From NCBI GenBank assembly GCA_946415365.1, contig CAMKSE010000029.1:1-39939 (forward strand): a DNA stretch of 39,939 nucleotides. The letters run 5' to 3'. This DNA is from an uncultured Prevotellaceae bacterium (GTDB lineage: Bacteria > Bacteroidota > Bacteroidia > Bacteroidales > Bacteroidaceae). The notes under the pieces were generated by a model. The model made no database searches, was not told where the DNA came from, and saw only the letters and a program-made list of their open reading frames with translations. Positions 7,768 through 13,909 of the stretch are shown in pieces; within the stretch, counting starts at the first letter, position 1; each line of letters begins with the position of its first letter. Position numbers and translations under genes: made by a program.

Positions 7768-9045
7768 AATATAATCAGGTATCCGGAGAAGAAGGATTGG
7801 TTGAAGATTGTGGAGCGGCCTCGGCTCGACGTGTCGCAGTTAAACGAGACGGTGGCCTCCGTGCTGGCTGATGTCAGGAAACGCGGCGACGATGCCGTGA
7901 AGGGCTATGAACTGAAGTTCGACCATGTGGACCTGCCTACACTCGCCGTGTCAGAACAGGAGATGGAAGAGGCGGAGCGGCTGGTCGGTGCTGAACTGAA
8001 GGCTGCCATCCAGCTGGCCCACTATAACATCCAGGTATTCCATGAGGCCCAGCAGTTCAAGACCAGGAAGGTGGAGACACAGCCGGGCGTCACCTGCTGG
8101 CAGAAGAGTATCGCCATCGAGAAAGTAGGCCTCTACATCCCGGGCGGTACTGCCCCACTCTTCTCTACCGTACTGATGCTCGCCACGCCGGCGAAGATTG
8201 CCGGCTGTAGTGAGATCGTACTCTGTACGCCGCCTGACCGTCGCGGAAAGGTGAATCCCGCCATCCTCGTGGCTGCCCGTATCGCCGGCGTGAGCAAGAT
8301 CTTCAAGGCCGGCGGTGTACAGGCTATCGGTGCGATGGCCTACGGCACAGAGTCCGTGCCCAAGGTGTATAAGATCTTCGGACCCGGCAACCAATACGTG
8401 ATGGCCGCCAAACAACAGGTGAGCCTGCACGACGTGGCCATCGACATGCCAGCAGGACCTTCGGAGGTCTGTGTGATTGCCGACGAGAAGGCCAACGTGG
8501 AGTTTGTCGCTGCCGACCTGCTGTCGCAGGCAGAACACGGCATCGACTCACAGGTGCTGCTCATCACCACCTCAGAACAGGTAATCCTCGACGTACAGGC
8601 TGAGGTGAACCGACAGCTAGAACTCCTGCCGCGTAAGGAGATTGCCACGAAAGCGCTGGAGAACAGTACGCTGGTGCTCGTGAAGGATAAGCAGGAGGCC
8701 ATCAGCCTCTCTAACGCCTATGCACCGGAACACCTGATTATCCAGACATCCGACTACGAGAAACTCGCCAAGCAGGTGGTCAACGCCGGCAGCGTGTTCC
8801 TTGGAGCCTATGCCTGTGAGAGTGCGGGTGACTATGCCAGCGGCACCAACCACACGCTGCCCACTCACGGCTATGCCACCGCCTACAACGGTGTGAACCT
8901 CGACAGCTACTGCCGTAAGGTCACCTTCCAGCATCTGACAGCAGAAGGTATACAGAGCATCGGTCACGCCGTGGAACTGATGGCCGAGGCTGAGCAGTTG
9001 GATGCGCATAAGAATGCGATGAGCGTGAGATTGAAGAGTTTGTAG
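7765..9045 (+). CDS. hisD: Histidinol dehydrogenase
   Basis: Last enzyme of histidine synthesis: Zn-dependent, NAD-linked four-electron oxidation of histidinol to histidine. The 426 residues match the usual length of about 430. Recognisable segments are IEKVGLYIPGGTAPLFSTVL, FGPGNQYVMAAKQ, IDMPAGPSEVCVIAD, LLSQAEHGIDSQVLL (Zn-binding Gln/His) and YAPEHLIIQTSDYE, which carries the catalytic Glu-His pair, then GDYASGTNHTLPTHGYA. The start is GTG, formed by the last unit of a tandem repeat. The enzyme sits second in hisG-hisD-hisC, 28 bases before hisC. Confidence 0.96.
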   Translation: MNIIRYPEKKDWLKIVERPRLDVSQLNETVASVLADVRKRGDDAVKGYELKFDHVDLPTLAVSEQEMEEAERLVGAELKAAIQLAHYNIQVFHEAQQFKTRKVETQPGVTCWQKSIAIEKVGLYIPGGTAPLFSTVLMLATPAKIAGCSEIVLCTPPDRRGKVNPAILVAARIAGVSKIFKAGGVQAIGAMAYGTESVPKVYKIFGPGNQYVMAAKQQVSLHDVAIDMPAGPSEVCVIADEKANVEFVAADLLSQAEHGIDSQVLLITTSEQVILDVQAEVNRQLELLPRKEIATKALENSTLVLVKDKQEAISLSNAYAPEHLIIQTSDYEKLAKQVVNAGSVFLGAYACESAGDYASGTNHTLPTHGYATAYNGVNLDSYCRKVTFQHLTAEGIQSIGHAVELMAEAEQLDAHKNAMSVRLKSL

Positions 9046-9072
9046 TTTAGAGTTTAAAGTTTAGAGTTTATA
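9045..9072 (+). repeat. Period-7 tandem repeat (GTTTAGA family) at the hisD-hisC junction
   Basis: Four consecutive 7-base units GTTTAGA, GTTTAAA, GTTTAGA, GTTTATA begin at the last base of the hisD stop codon and end one base before the hisC ATG at 9074. They fill the whole spacer. Confidence 0.9.
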
Positions 9073-9073
9073 G

Positions 9074-10111
9074 ATGATTAGTTTAGAGCGGTTGTGTAGG
9101 AAGAACATTTGGGATTTGGCACCATATTCTTCAGCCCGAAATGAGTATGCCGGAAGAGAGGCAAGGGTGTTCCTCGATGCGAACGAGAACCCGTATAACC
9201 AACCCTTCAACCGCTATCCGGATCCCCTGCAGTTGGAGCTGAAAGCGGCTCTGTCGAAGGTGAAGGGCGTACCAAGTGAGAACATCTTCCTCGGCAACGG
9301 CAGCGACGAGGCCATCGACCTGCCCTACCGCTGCTTCTGCAATCCCGGCAAGGACAATGTGGTGGCCATTGAGCCTACCTACGGTATGTATAAGGTCTGC
9401 GCCGACATCAACGACGTGGAGTACCGGCCGGTGCTCTTGGACGACAAATTCCAGATGACCGCCGGCCGTCTGCTGTCTGCTACCGATGCGCATACTAAGA
9501 TCATCTGGCTCTGCTCACCCAACAACCCCACGGGCAACTGTCTGAAACGCGACGAGATCATCAAGGTGATTGAGCAGTTCGAGGGAATCGTCATCGTCGA
9601 CGAGGCCTACAGCGACTTCGCCAGTCAGCCTACACTCCGTACAGAACTGTCAAAATATCCGAACCTCATCGTGCTCAACACAATGTCGAAGGCGTGGGGC
9701 TGTGCAGCCATCCGACTCGGTATGGCCTTCGCCTCAAAGGAGATTATCGGTCTGTTCAACAAGGTGAAGTACCCCTATAACGTCAACCAGCTTACCCAGC
9801 AGCAGGCCCTCGAGGCCCTGAAAGACCCGTTTGAGGTGGACAGTTGGGTGAAGATTCTGCTTCAGGAGCGTTCACGGATGATCGAAGCCTTCAAGTTGCT
9901 GCCCATCTGCGAGATGGTCTATCCTACCGATGCGAACTTCTTCCTCGCCAAGATGACAGACGCCACGAAGATTTACAATTATCTGGTGGATCGCGGAATC
10001 ATCGTGCGCAACCGTCATCGGGTGCAACTCTGCCTGAACTGTCTGCGCATCACCATTGGCACAAAAACAGAGAACAGCAAACTCATCGCTGCTCTCCGTC
10101 AATATAGTTGA
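9074..10111 (+). CDS. hisC: Histidinol-phosphate aminotransferase
   Basis: PLP-dependent aminotransferase that converts imidazole-acetol phosphate to histidinol phosphate. The 345-residue length is standard. Motifs: LDANENPYNQPFNRYPDP near the N-terminus, IFLGNGSDEAIDL, LCSPNNPTGN, VDEAYSDF, and the PLP lysine in LNTMSKAWGCAAIRLGMA. The C-terminal Arg-rich stretch (RNRHRVQLCLNCLRITIG) binds the substrate carboxylate or phosphate. It is the last gene of this his run; a strong terminator follows within 45 bases, so hisB and the remaining his genes must lie elsewhere. Confidence 0.96.
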   Translation: MISLERLCRKNIWDLAPYSSARNEYAGREARVFLDANENPYNQPFNRYPDPLQLELKAALSKVKGVPSENIFLGNGSDEAIDLPYRCFCNPGKDNVVAIEPTYGMYKVCADINDVEYRPVLLDDKFQMTAGRLLSATDAHTKIIWLCSPNNPTGNCLKRDEIIKVIEQFEGIVIVDEAYSDFASQPTLRTELSKYPNLIVLNTMSKAWGCAAIRLGMAFASKEIIGLFNKVKYPYNVNQLTQQQALEALKDPFEVDSWVKILLQERSRMIEAFKLLPICEMVYPTDANFFLAKMTDATKIYNYLVDRGIIVRNRHRVQLCLNCLRITIGTKTENSKLIAALRQYS

Positions 10112-10113
10112 TG

Positions 10114-10148
10114 GTTTATAGTTTATAGTTTAAAGTTTATAGTTTATA
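10114..10148 (+). repeat. Period-7 tandem repeat (GTTTATA family) after hisC
   Basis: Five 7-base units, four GTTTATA and one GTTTAAA, directly follow the hisC stop and lead into the terminator hairpin. The unit is the same as in the hisD-hisC spacer. Confidence 0.9.
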
Positions 10149-10152
10149 GTAT

Positions 10153-10189
10153 ACAAGAATCCCCTTCCGCGTTGGAAGGGGATTCTTGT
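10153..10189. terminator. Bidirectional terminator between hisC and the Lys/Ala-rich gene
   Basis: A perfect 16-bp stem (10153-10168 with 10174-10189) closes a 5-base loop GCGTT. It is placed between convergent genes. Its right edge touches the last base of the minus-strand TAA stop codon (10189-10191), so it can serve both hisC and the minus-strand gene. Confidence 0.88.
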
Positions 10190-10590
10190 TACTTCACTTT
10201 CTTGGCTTTCTTCTCTGCTTTCAACTGGGCTTTCTGAGCCTTCTCCTGAGCCTTACGAGCCTTCTCCTGAGCCTCTGGGGTTCCCTCGCGAGCAGCCTTG
10301 TCAGATGCCTCCTGAGCCTTCTTCATGGCCTTCTCAGCGTCCTTCTTGGCATCCTCAGCATCCTTGATGGCCTTCTGGCGCTTCTTGGCTTCCTTCTCAG
10401 CCTTCTTGGCCTTCTTGGCAGCCTTCTCCTGATCCTTCTGAGCCTTACGGGCCTGCTTCTCAGCCTTCTTCTGGGCTTTCAGCACAGCAGGATCAACCTG
10501 AGCGGTAACAACATCCTGTGCCATTACCATGTTCGGCAGAAGCATACTTGCTACGACTGCCATTACGATCGTCAATAAAATCTTTTTCAT
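10189..10590 (-). CDS. Secreted Lys/Ala-rich coiled-coil protein of unknown function
   Basis: A 133-residue protein with a signal peptide (MKKILLTIVMAVVASML, cleavage near VMAQ at 25). After a short VDPAVL segment the mature chain is almost entirely Lys, Ala, Glu and Gln in motifs such as KKAEKQARKAQ and KAQEKAQKAQLKAEKKAKK, predicting one long, strongly basic helix or coiled coil. No Cys and no enzymatic motif. The composition recalls TolA-like stalks or histone-like tails, but nothing specific supports either. It lies 21 bases after a barrel protein gene on the same strand, so the two may work together in the envelope. The antisense frame is Leu-rich and is a shadow. Confidence 0.7.
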   Translation of the reverse strand: MKKILLTIVMAVVASMLLPNMVMAQDVVTAQVDPAVLKAQKKAEKQARKAQKDQEKAAKKAKKAEKEAKKRQKAIKDAEDAKKDAEKAMKKAQEASDKAAREGTPEAQEKARKAQEKAQKAQLKAEKKAKKVK

Positions 10591-10611
10591 AAGCTATTCC
10601 AGTATTTGATG

Positions 10612-11124
10612 TTAGAAAATGTAAACTAATCCAAAGGATGCACAGAACTGGTCGTTGTCCTTGAACTGGTATTTACCCTCGGCAAAGGCGCCAAAATGAG
10701 GCGTGAAGTTCAACTGAAGGCCGAGACCAGCATTACCGAAAGCATTGTCACGCGACTTCTCCGGCACATTGACATGAACATTGTAGACCTCGTCATTATA
10801 GTCCTTGCCATCCTCCTTTGTGTTAATGTAGCCTACTCCGGCAAGGGGATAGATCTTGAACTTTTCGGAGACGTGGATGAGCAGATGAAGATTGAAGAAT
10901 GCGTCGTAGGCCTGCCAGTTGTCCTTCTTCGTCCATAAGTCACCTCCGATCTCAGCCCGGAGCATGCGCAATATGTTGAACTGAACCCTGATGCCGGGAG
11001 CGAAGCTCTTGGTCTTGAAACTATATGAGGCATTGGCACCGACGGAGAAGTCGCCGGCCTGCTGTGCGTTTGCACTTATTGTAGCCATCATGAGGGCTAC
11101 AACTATCATCATCAGTTTTCTCAT
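10612..11124 (-). CDS. Small outer-membrane beta-barrel protein
   Basis: A 170-residue protein with a signal peptide cleaved near ANAQ (residue 20). The mature part shows successive amphipathic strands (FSVGANASYSFKTK, APGIRVQFNI, IYPLAGVGYINTKE, AFGNAGLGLQLNFTP, FGAFAEGKYQFK) ending in an aromatic residue (LVYIF), the classic barrel end signal. It resembles the OmpA/OprF-like beta-brl family. No TAnnTTTG promoter was found just upstream; the tRNA terminator lies 40 bases before the start. It is probably cotranscribed with the Lys/Ala-rich gene 21 bases downstream. Confidence 0.75.
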   Translation of the reverse strand: MRKLMMIVVALMMATISANAQQAGDFSVGANASYSFKTKSFAPGIRVQFNILRMLRAEIGGDLWTKKDNWQAYDAFFNLHLLIHVSEKFKIYPLAGVGYINTKEDGKDYNDEVYNVHVNVPEKSRDNAFGNAGLGLQLNFTPHFGAFAEGKYQFKDNDQFCASFGLVYIF

Positions 11125-11163
11125 AATCGGATATCATTAAATATTGGTCTTTTTCAAACAACA

Positions 11164-11189
11164 AGCCCGCCTCCTCACGGACGCGGGCT
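11164..11189 (-). terminator. Terminator after the tRNA-Asp pair
   Basis: AGCCCGC (11164-11170) pairs with GCGGGCT (11183-11189). On the minus strand the hairpin is followed by TGTTGTTTGAAAAA, a T-rich stretch, and it lies directly downstream of the second tRNA-Asp. Confidence 0.7.
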
Positions 11190-11194
11190 CGCTG

Positions 11195-11268
11195 CGGTGC
11201 GTACGAGATTCGAACTCGTGACCTCCTGCGTGACAGGCAGGCATTCTAACCTACTGAACTAACGCACC
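11195..11268 (-). tRNA. tRNA-Asp (anticodon GTC), copy 2
   Basis: On the minus strand 74 bases fold as a standard cloverleaf: acceptor GGTGCGT/ACGCACC with discriminator G, anticodon arm CCTGC-CTGTCAC-GCAGG giving anticodon GTC, and T-arm with GTTCGAATC. CCA is not encoded. It is identical to the copy at 11312-11385. Confidence 0.95.
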
Positions 11269-11311
11269 AGTCAATCTAAAACTTTTCGCGCTATGAATGA
11301 AAAAAAAGAGG

Positions 11312-11385
11312 CGGTGCGTACGAGATTCGAACTCGTGACCTCCTGCGTGACAGGCAGGCATTCTAACCTACTGAACTAACGCACC
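11312..11385 (-). tRNA. tRNA-Asp (anticodon GTC), copy 1
   Basis: Same 74-base cloverleaf as the neighbouring copy, with anticodon GTC, discriminator G and no encoded CCA. It is promoter-proximal: a full TTTTG/TACCTTTG promoter lies 30 bases upstream on the minus strand. The two copies are separated by 43 bases and form one transcription unit. Confidence 0.95.
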
Positions 11386-11414
11386 AAAGACCACTGCTTT
11401 CTGTTTAGCGGGTG

Positions 11415-11446
11415 CAAAGGTATGAATAAATTCTGAATTGGCAAAA
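11415..11446 (-). promoter_or_regulatory. Promoter of the tRNA-Asp pair
   Basis: The minus strand reads TTTTG (11442-11446), 19 bases, then TACCTTTG (11415-11422) followed by CACC. This is a near-consensus Bacteroidota sigma-ABfr promoter with correct spacing. Confidence 0.8.
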
Positions 11447-11485
11447 CATTTTCGGACTTTTTTTGCCTGTCAGATAAAAAAACAT

Positions 11486-11986
11486 TCAAAAGAGCAGCTG
11501 TACGAGCCAGGCGTCATGGTACTCGTCGCCGTCACACAGCCATTGGGGCATGCGGGCAGCTGTGACATAGCCGGCCTTCTGGAAGAGGCTGAGCGAGGCC
11601 TCGTTATGCACGTCGATATAGGCATAGAGCTGGTGCAGGTGAAGCACGCGATGGGCATAGTCACGCAGGGCATGGAGCGTGGCGGTGGCATAGCCCTGAC
11701 GGCGGCAGGCTTGGATGATGATGATTCCAACCTCAGCGCGGCGATTGGCGGGGTCGAAATTAACGATGTCGGCAATGCCTACGGTCTGACCCTGCTCGTC
11801 GTCAATCATCATGCGGACTTGACGGTCGGTATAGATGTCGGCCGTGGCATGGGCCACGTAGTCGTGAAGCAGATAACGGGAATAGGGAACATTGGAGGTG
11901 CCGACGTTCCAGAGCGTGGTATCGTTCTCGATACGGTAGAGCAAATCGAGGTCTTCGGGCTCAATAGCGCGCAAACTGATGGTCAT
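11486..11986 (-). CDS. GNAT-family N-acetyltransferase
   Basis: A 166-residue acetyl-CoA-dependent acyltransferase. The start MTISLRAIEPEDLDLLYRIEN is typical of RimI/SpeG-like GNATs. The acetyl-CoA pyrophosphate loop is ACRRQGYATATL (the Q/RxxGxG/A motif), and HNEASLSLFQKAGYV is the common C-terminal motif. Its ATG overlaps the glycosyltransferase stop by 4 bases (11983-11986), so it is translationally coupled to it. The substrate is unknown; a spermidine, peptide or sugar amine are all possible. Confidence 0.88.
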   Translation of the reverse strand: MTISLRAIEPEDLDLLYRIENDTTLWNVGTSNVPYSRYLLHDYVAHATADIYTDRQVRMMIDDEQGQTVGIADIVNFDPANRRAEVGIIIIQACRRQGYATATLHALRDYAHRVLHLHQLYAYIDVHNEASLSLFQKAGYVTAARMPQWLCDGDEYHDAWLVQLLF

Positions 11987-12819
11987 AGGTGGAGTTTTTT
12001 GCGGAGAATGTCAATGATGGCTATGAAGGCACGGAAGTAGATGGCCATCTTCACGGGCAGCGCATAGAAAAAACTCAGATGACTATAGTGCTTGCGGAAG
12101 AAGATGAGCATCGCCTGATAGAAATTGTGAACGTAGCGGTAGTCGGACTTATAGGTTGACTTACCCTTATAGTGGACGATGGAGAAAGGCAAGTACCAGT
12201 TCTGCCAACCGCCCTTGAGCAGACGGTAAGAAAGGTCGATGTCCTCACCATACATGAAGAAGTCCTCATCGAGCAGTCCCACCTGATCGATGGCCTTGCG
12301 GCGCAACATGCAGAAGGCTCCGCTGATAACATCGATGCGTCCTGGCTCATCCCAGGGCAGATGGCTCATGTAGTAGCGTTTCGTGAAGCCGAGCATCTTC
12401 AGAGCGGAGACCCAGGGTGTGGGCAGCGCACGGCGCGATTCGGGAGCAAGGGTGCCGTCGGCATTGTGCATCATGACCCCTGCCCCACCTGCCTCAGGAT
12501 GGGCATCCATGAACTGGAGTACGCCAGACAGGGTTTCTTCGGCCACAATGGTGTCGGGGTTGAGCAGAAGGACATAGTCCGACTGCGACTGGCGGATGGC
12601 GAGATTGTTGGCTCTGGAGAAGCCAAGGTTTTCCTGATTCACGATGAGGTGTACCCAAGGATAGTCGCGGCGAACCACCTCGACACTATCGTCGGACGAG
12701 AGGTTGTCAACCACCCATACCTCGCCCTCAATGTCTTTGAGGGCCTTTTGTACGCTCTGGAGACATTGCTCCAGGTAGGAACGCACGTTATAACTGACGA
12801 TGACGATGGAGAGTTTCAT
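11983..12819 (-). CDS. Family 2 glycosyltransferase (rhamnosyltransferase-like)
   Basis: A 278-residue GT-A fold transferase expected to move a sugar from a nucleotide donor onto a cell-surface glycan. It starts MKLSIVIVSYNVRSYLEQCL; the nucleotide-binding Asp is in VWVVDNLSSDDS and the DxD-like metal site is LLLNPDTIV. The motif MYGEDIDLSYRLLKGGW carries the conserved ED catalytic-base region of WbbL-like enzymes. The ATG at 12819 is chosen over an in-frame extension because the family begins with this strand and it overlaps the previous stop by 4 bases (ATGA). The tail has an aromatic/basic amphipathic region that could associate with the membrane. Confidence 0.9.
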   Translation of the reverse strand: MKLSIVIVSYNVRSYLEQCLQSVQKALKDIEGEVWVVDNLSSDDSVEVVRRDYPWVHLIVNQENLGFSRANNLAIRQSQSDYVLLLNPDTIVAEETLSGVLQFMDAHPEAGGAGVMMHNADGTLAPESRRALPTPWVSALKMLGFTKRYYMSHLPWDEPGRIDVISGAFCMLRRKAIDQVGLLDEDFFMYGEDIDLSYRLLKGGWQNWYLPFSIVHYKGKSTYKSDYRYVHNFYQAMLIFFRKHYSHLSFFYALPVKMAIYFRAFIAIIDILRKKLHL

Positions 12820-13235
12820 GCTTCGGTCTCGTCTATACACCTGCCCATGGTCGGCCATACAAAAGGCAGACAGAGCGCCTGAATGATGGCCATGTAACCG
12901 AAAGTGGTGTTCATGTAACTATAATATAAAAATGTATTGCAGAGCATCGGCACCTCGAGGATTGCTAACCTGAGAAGCCCCCACTTCTGCAGCGCCGGCG
13001 CCTTGCGGGTGACAAGCTCTTCGTGGATCTTGCGGAAGCGAAAGAGCCTGAGGGCGAGGAACACGCCAGCGAGGGAGACGAGCTCCATGATGGCGGTGCT
13101 GATGAATTCCGACTGTTTGTCGTCGGCCAGCGCTCCGGGGAGGAGTGTATCTGTCTCATAGAGAACGACGGCCAGCAGGGCGAGCACCAGGAGGGTGACG
13201 GTCACGGCCATGAGGATTCGTTGGGTTTGTTTCAT
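12816..13235 (-). CDS. Small four-helix membrane protein, unknown function
   Basis: A 139-residue protein with about four hydrophobic segments: ILMAVTVTLLVLALLAVVL (7-25), ISTAIMELVSLAGVFLAL (45-62), WGLLRLAILEVPMLCNTFLY (85-104) and YMAIIQALCLPFVW (113-126). Short charged loops (FRFRKIHEELVTRK) lie between. No known family is recognised. It lies 9 bases after recR and overlaps the glycosyltransferase gene by 4 bases, so it belongs to the recR-GT2-GNAT unit; a membrane partner for the glycosyltransferase is possible but is inference from position only. Confidence 0.65.
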   Translation of the reverse strand: MKQTQRILMAVTVTLLVLALLAVVLYETDTLLPGALADDKQSEFISTAIMELVSLAGVFLALRLFRFRKIHEELVTRKAPALQKWGLLRLAILEVPMLCNTFLYYSYMNTTFGYMAIIQALCLPFVWPTMGRCIDETEA

Positions 13236-13244
13236 ATCTTTTGC

Positions 13245-13862
13245 TTATTTTTCTTCGAATAGTGTACGGTTCATGATGGAACGGCCAAGGGTTACCTCGT
13301 CGGTGTATTCCAGTTCATTACCTACGGCGACGCCACGTGCAATGACACTCACCTTCACGCCCGTGGGCGCCAGCTTGCGATAGAGGTAGAAATTGGTGGT
13401 GTCGCCCTCCATCGTGGGACTGAGGGCAAGGATCACCTCATTCACGCCGCCCGCCTTGACACGTTCTATCAAAGAATCTATCTCAAGGTCGGAGGGTCCG
13501 ATGCCATCCATGGGTGAGATGATGCCTCCAAGCACGTGGTAGAGGCCTCGGTACTGCTGGGTGTTCTCGATGGCCATCACGTCCTGTATATTCTCCACTA
13601 CGCACACGGTCGATGCGTCGCGGCTCGGGTCGGAACAGATGGGACAGACGTCGCTGTCGCTGATGTTGTGGCAGACGCTGCAGTATCTGACTTCGTGCTT
13701 CAGTCGGCTAACGGCCTCAGCGAACTTATCCACGTCGGCATCATCCTGACGCAGCATCCACAGCACGAGTCGCAAGGCGGTCTTCCGTCCGATGCCCGGC
13801 AAGCGGGAGAATTCTGAGACTGCTTTCTCCAGCAATTGGGATGGATATTGTTGTTGTAGCAT
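13245..13862 (-). CDS. recR: Recombination mediator protein RecR
   Basis: A 205-residue protein that loads RecA at gaps with RecF/RecO. An N-terminal helix-hairpin-helix (FSRLPGIGRKTALRL) is followed by the Cys4 zinc finger CSVCHNISDSDVCPIC and a Toprim domain (TVCVVENIQDVMAIE, then YHVLGGIISPMDGIGP). The start is ATG at 13862; a longer in-frame extension reaches into the ABC-F gene but has no RecR similarity. The region just before the ATG is a degenerate repeat (CTCAAAGATAAAAG type). Confidence 0.95.
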   Translation of the reverse strand: MLQQQYPSQLLEKAVSEFSRLPGIGRKTALRLVLWMLRQDDADVDKFAEAVSRLKHEVRYCSVCHNISDSDVCPICSDPSRDASTVCVVENIQDVMAIENTQQYRGLYHVLGGIISPMDGIGPSDLEIDSLIERVKAGGVNEVILALSPTMEGDTTNFYLYRKLAPTGVKVSVIARGVAVGNELEYTDEVTLGRSIMNRTLFEEK

Positions 13863-13898
13863 CTTTGAACTTTTATTCTTTGAGCTTTTATCTTTGAG
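13863..13898 (-). repeat. Degenerate 14-15 base tandem repeat abutting the recR start
   Basis: On the minus strand CTCAAAGATAAAAG, CTCAAAGAATAAAAG and TTCAAAG follow one another and lead directly into the recR ATG, filling most of the 47-base ABC-F/recR gap. The period is about twice 7. Confidence 0.75.
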
Positions 13899-13909
13899 TT
13901 TGATGATTA

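Noticed and set aside
7729..10148. CRISPR array
   Set aside because: The repeats are 7-8 bases with no unique spacers between units; they are simple tandem repeats.
10186..10578. Leu-rich plus-strand open frame resembling a membrane protein
   Set aside because: It is the exact antisense of the Lys/Ala-rich gene; Lys and Ala codons read in reverse as Leu and Ser/Gly. The minus-strand frame has a signal peptide, a sensible start and an upstream partner.
11458..11482. Possible terminator after the GNAT gene (T7 and A7 arms around 11 bases)
   Set aside because: The stem would be only A-T pairs with no GC core; it is too weak to call and overlaps the region of the tRNA promoter.
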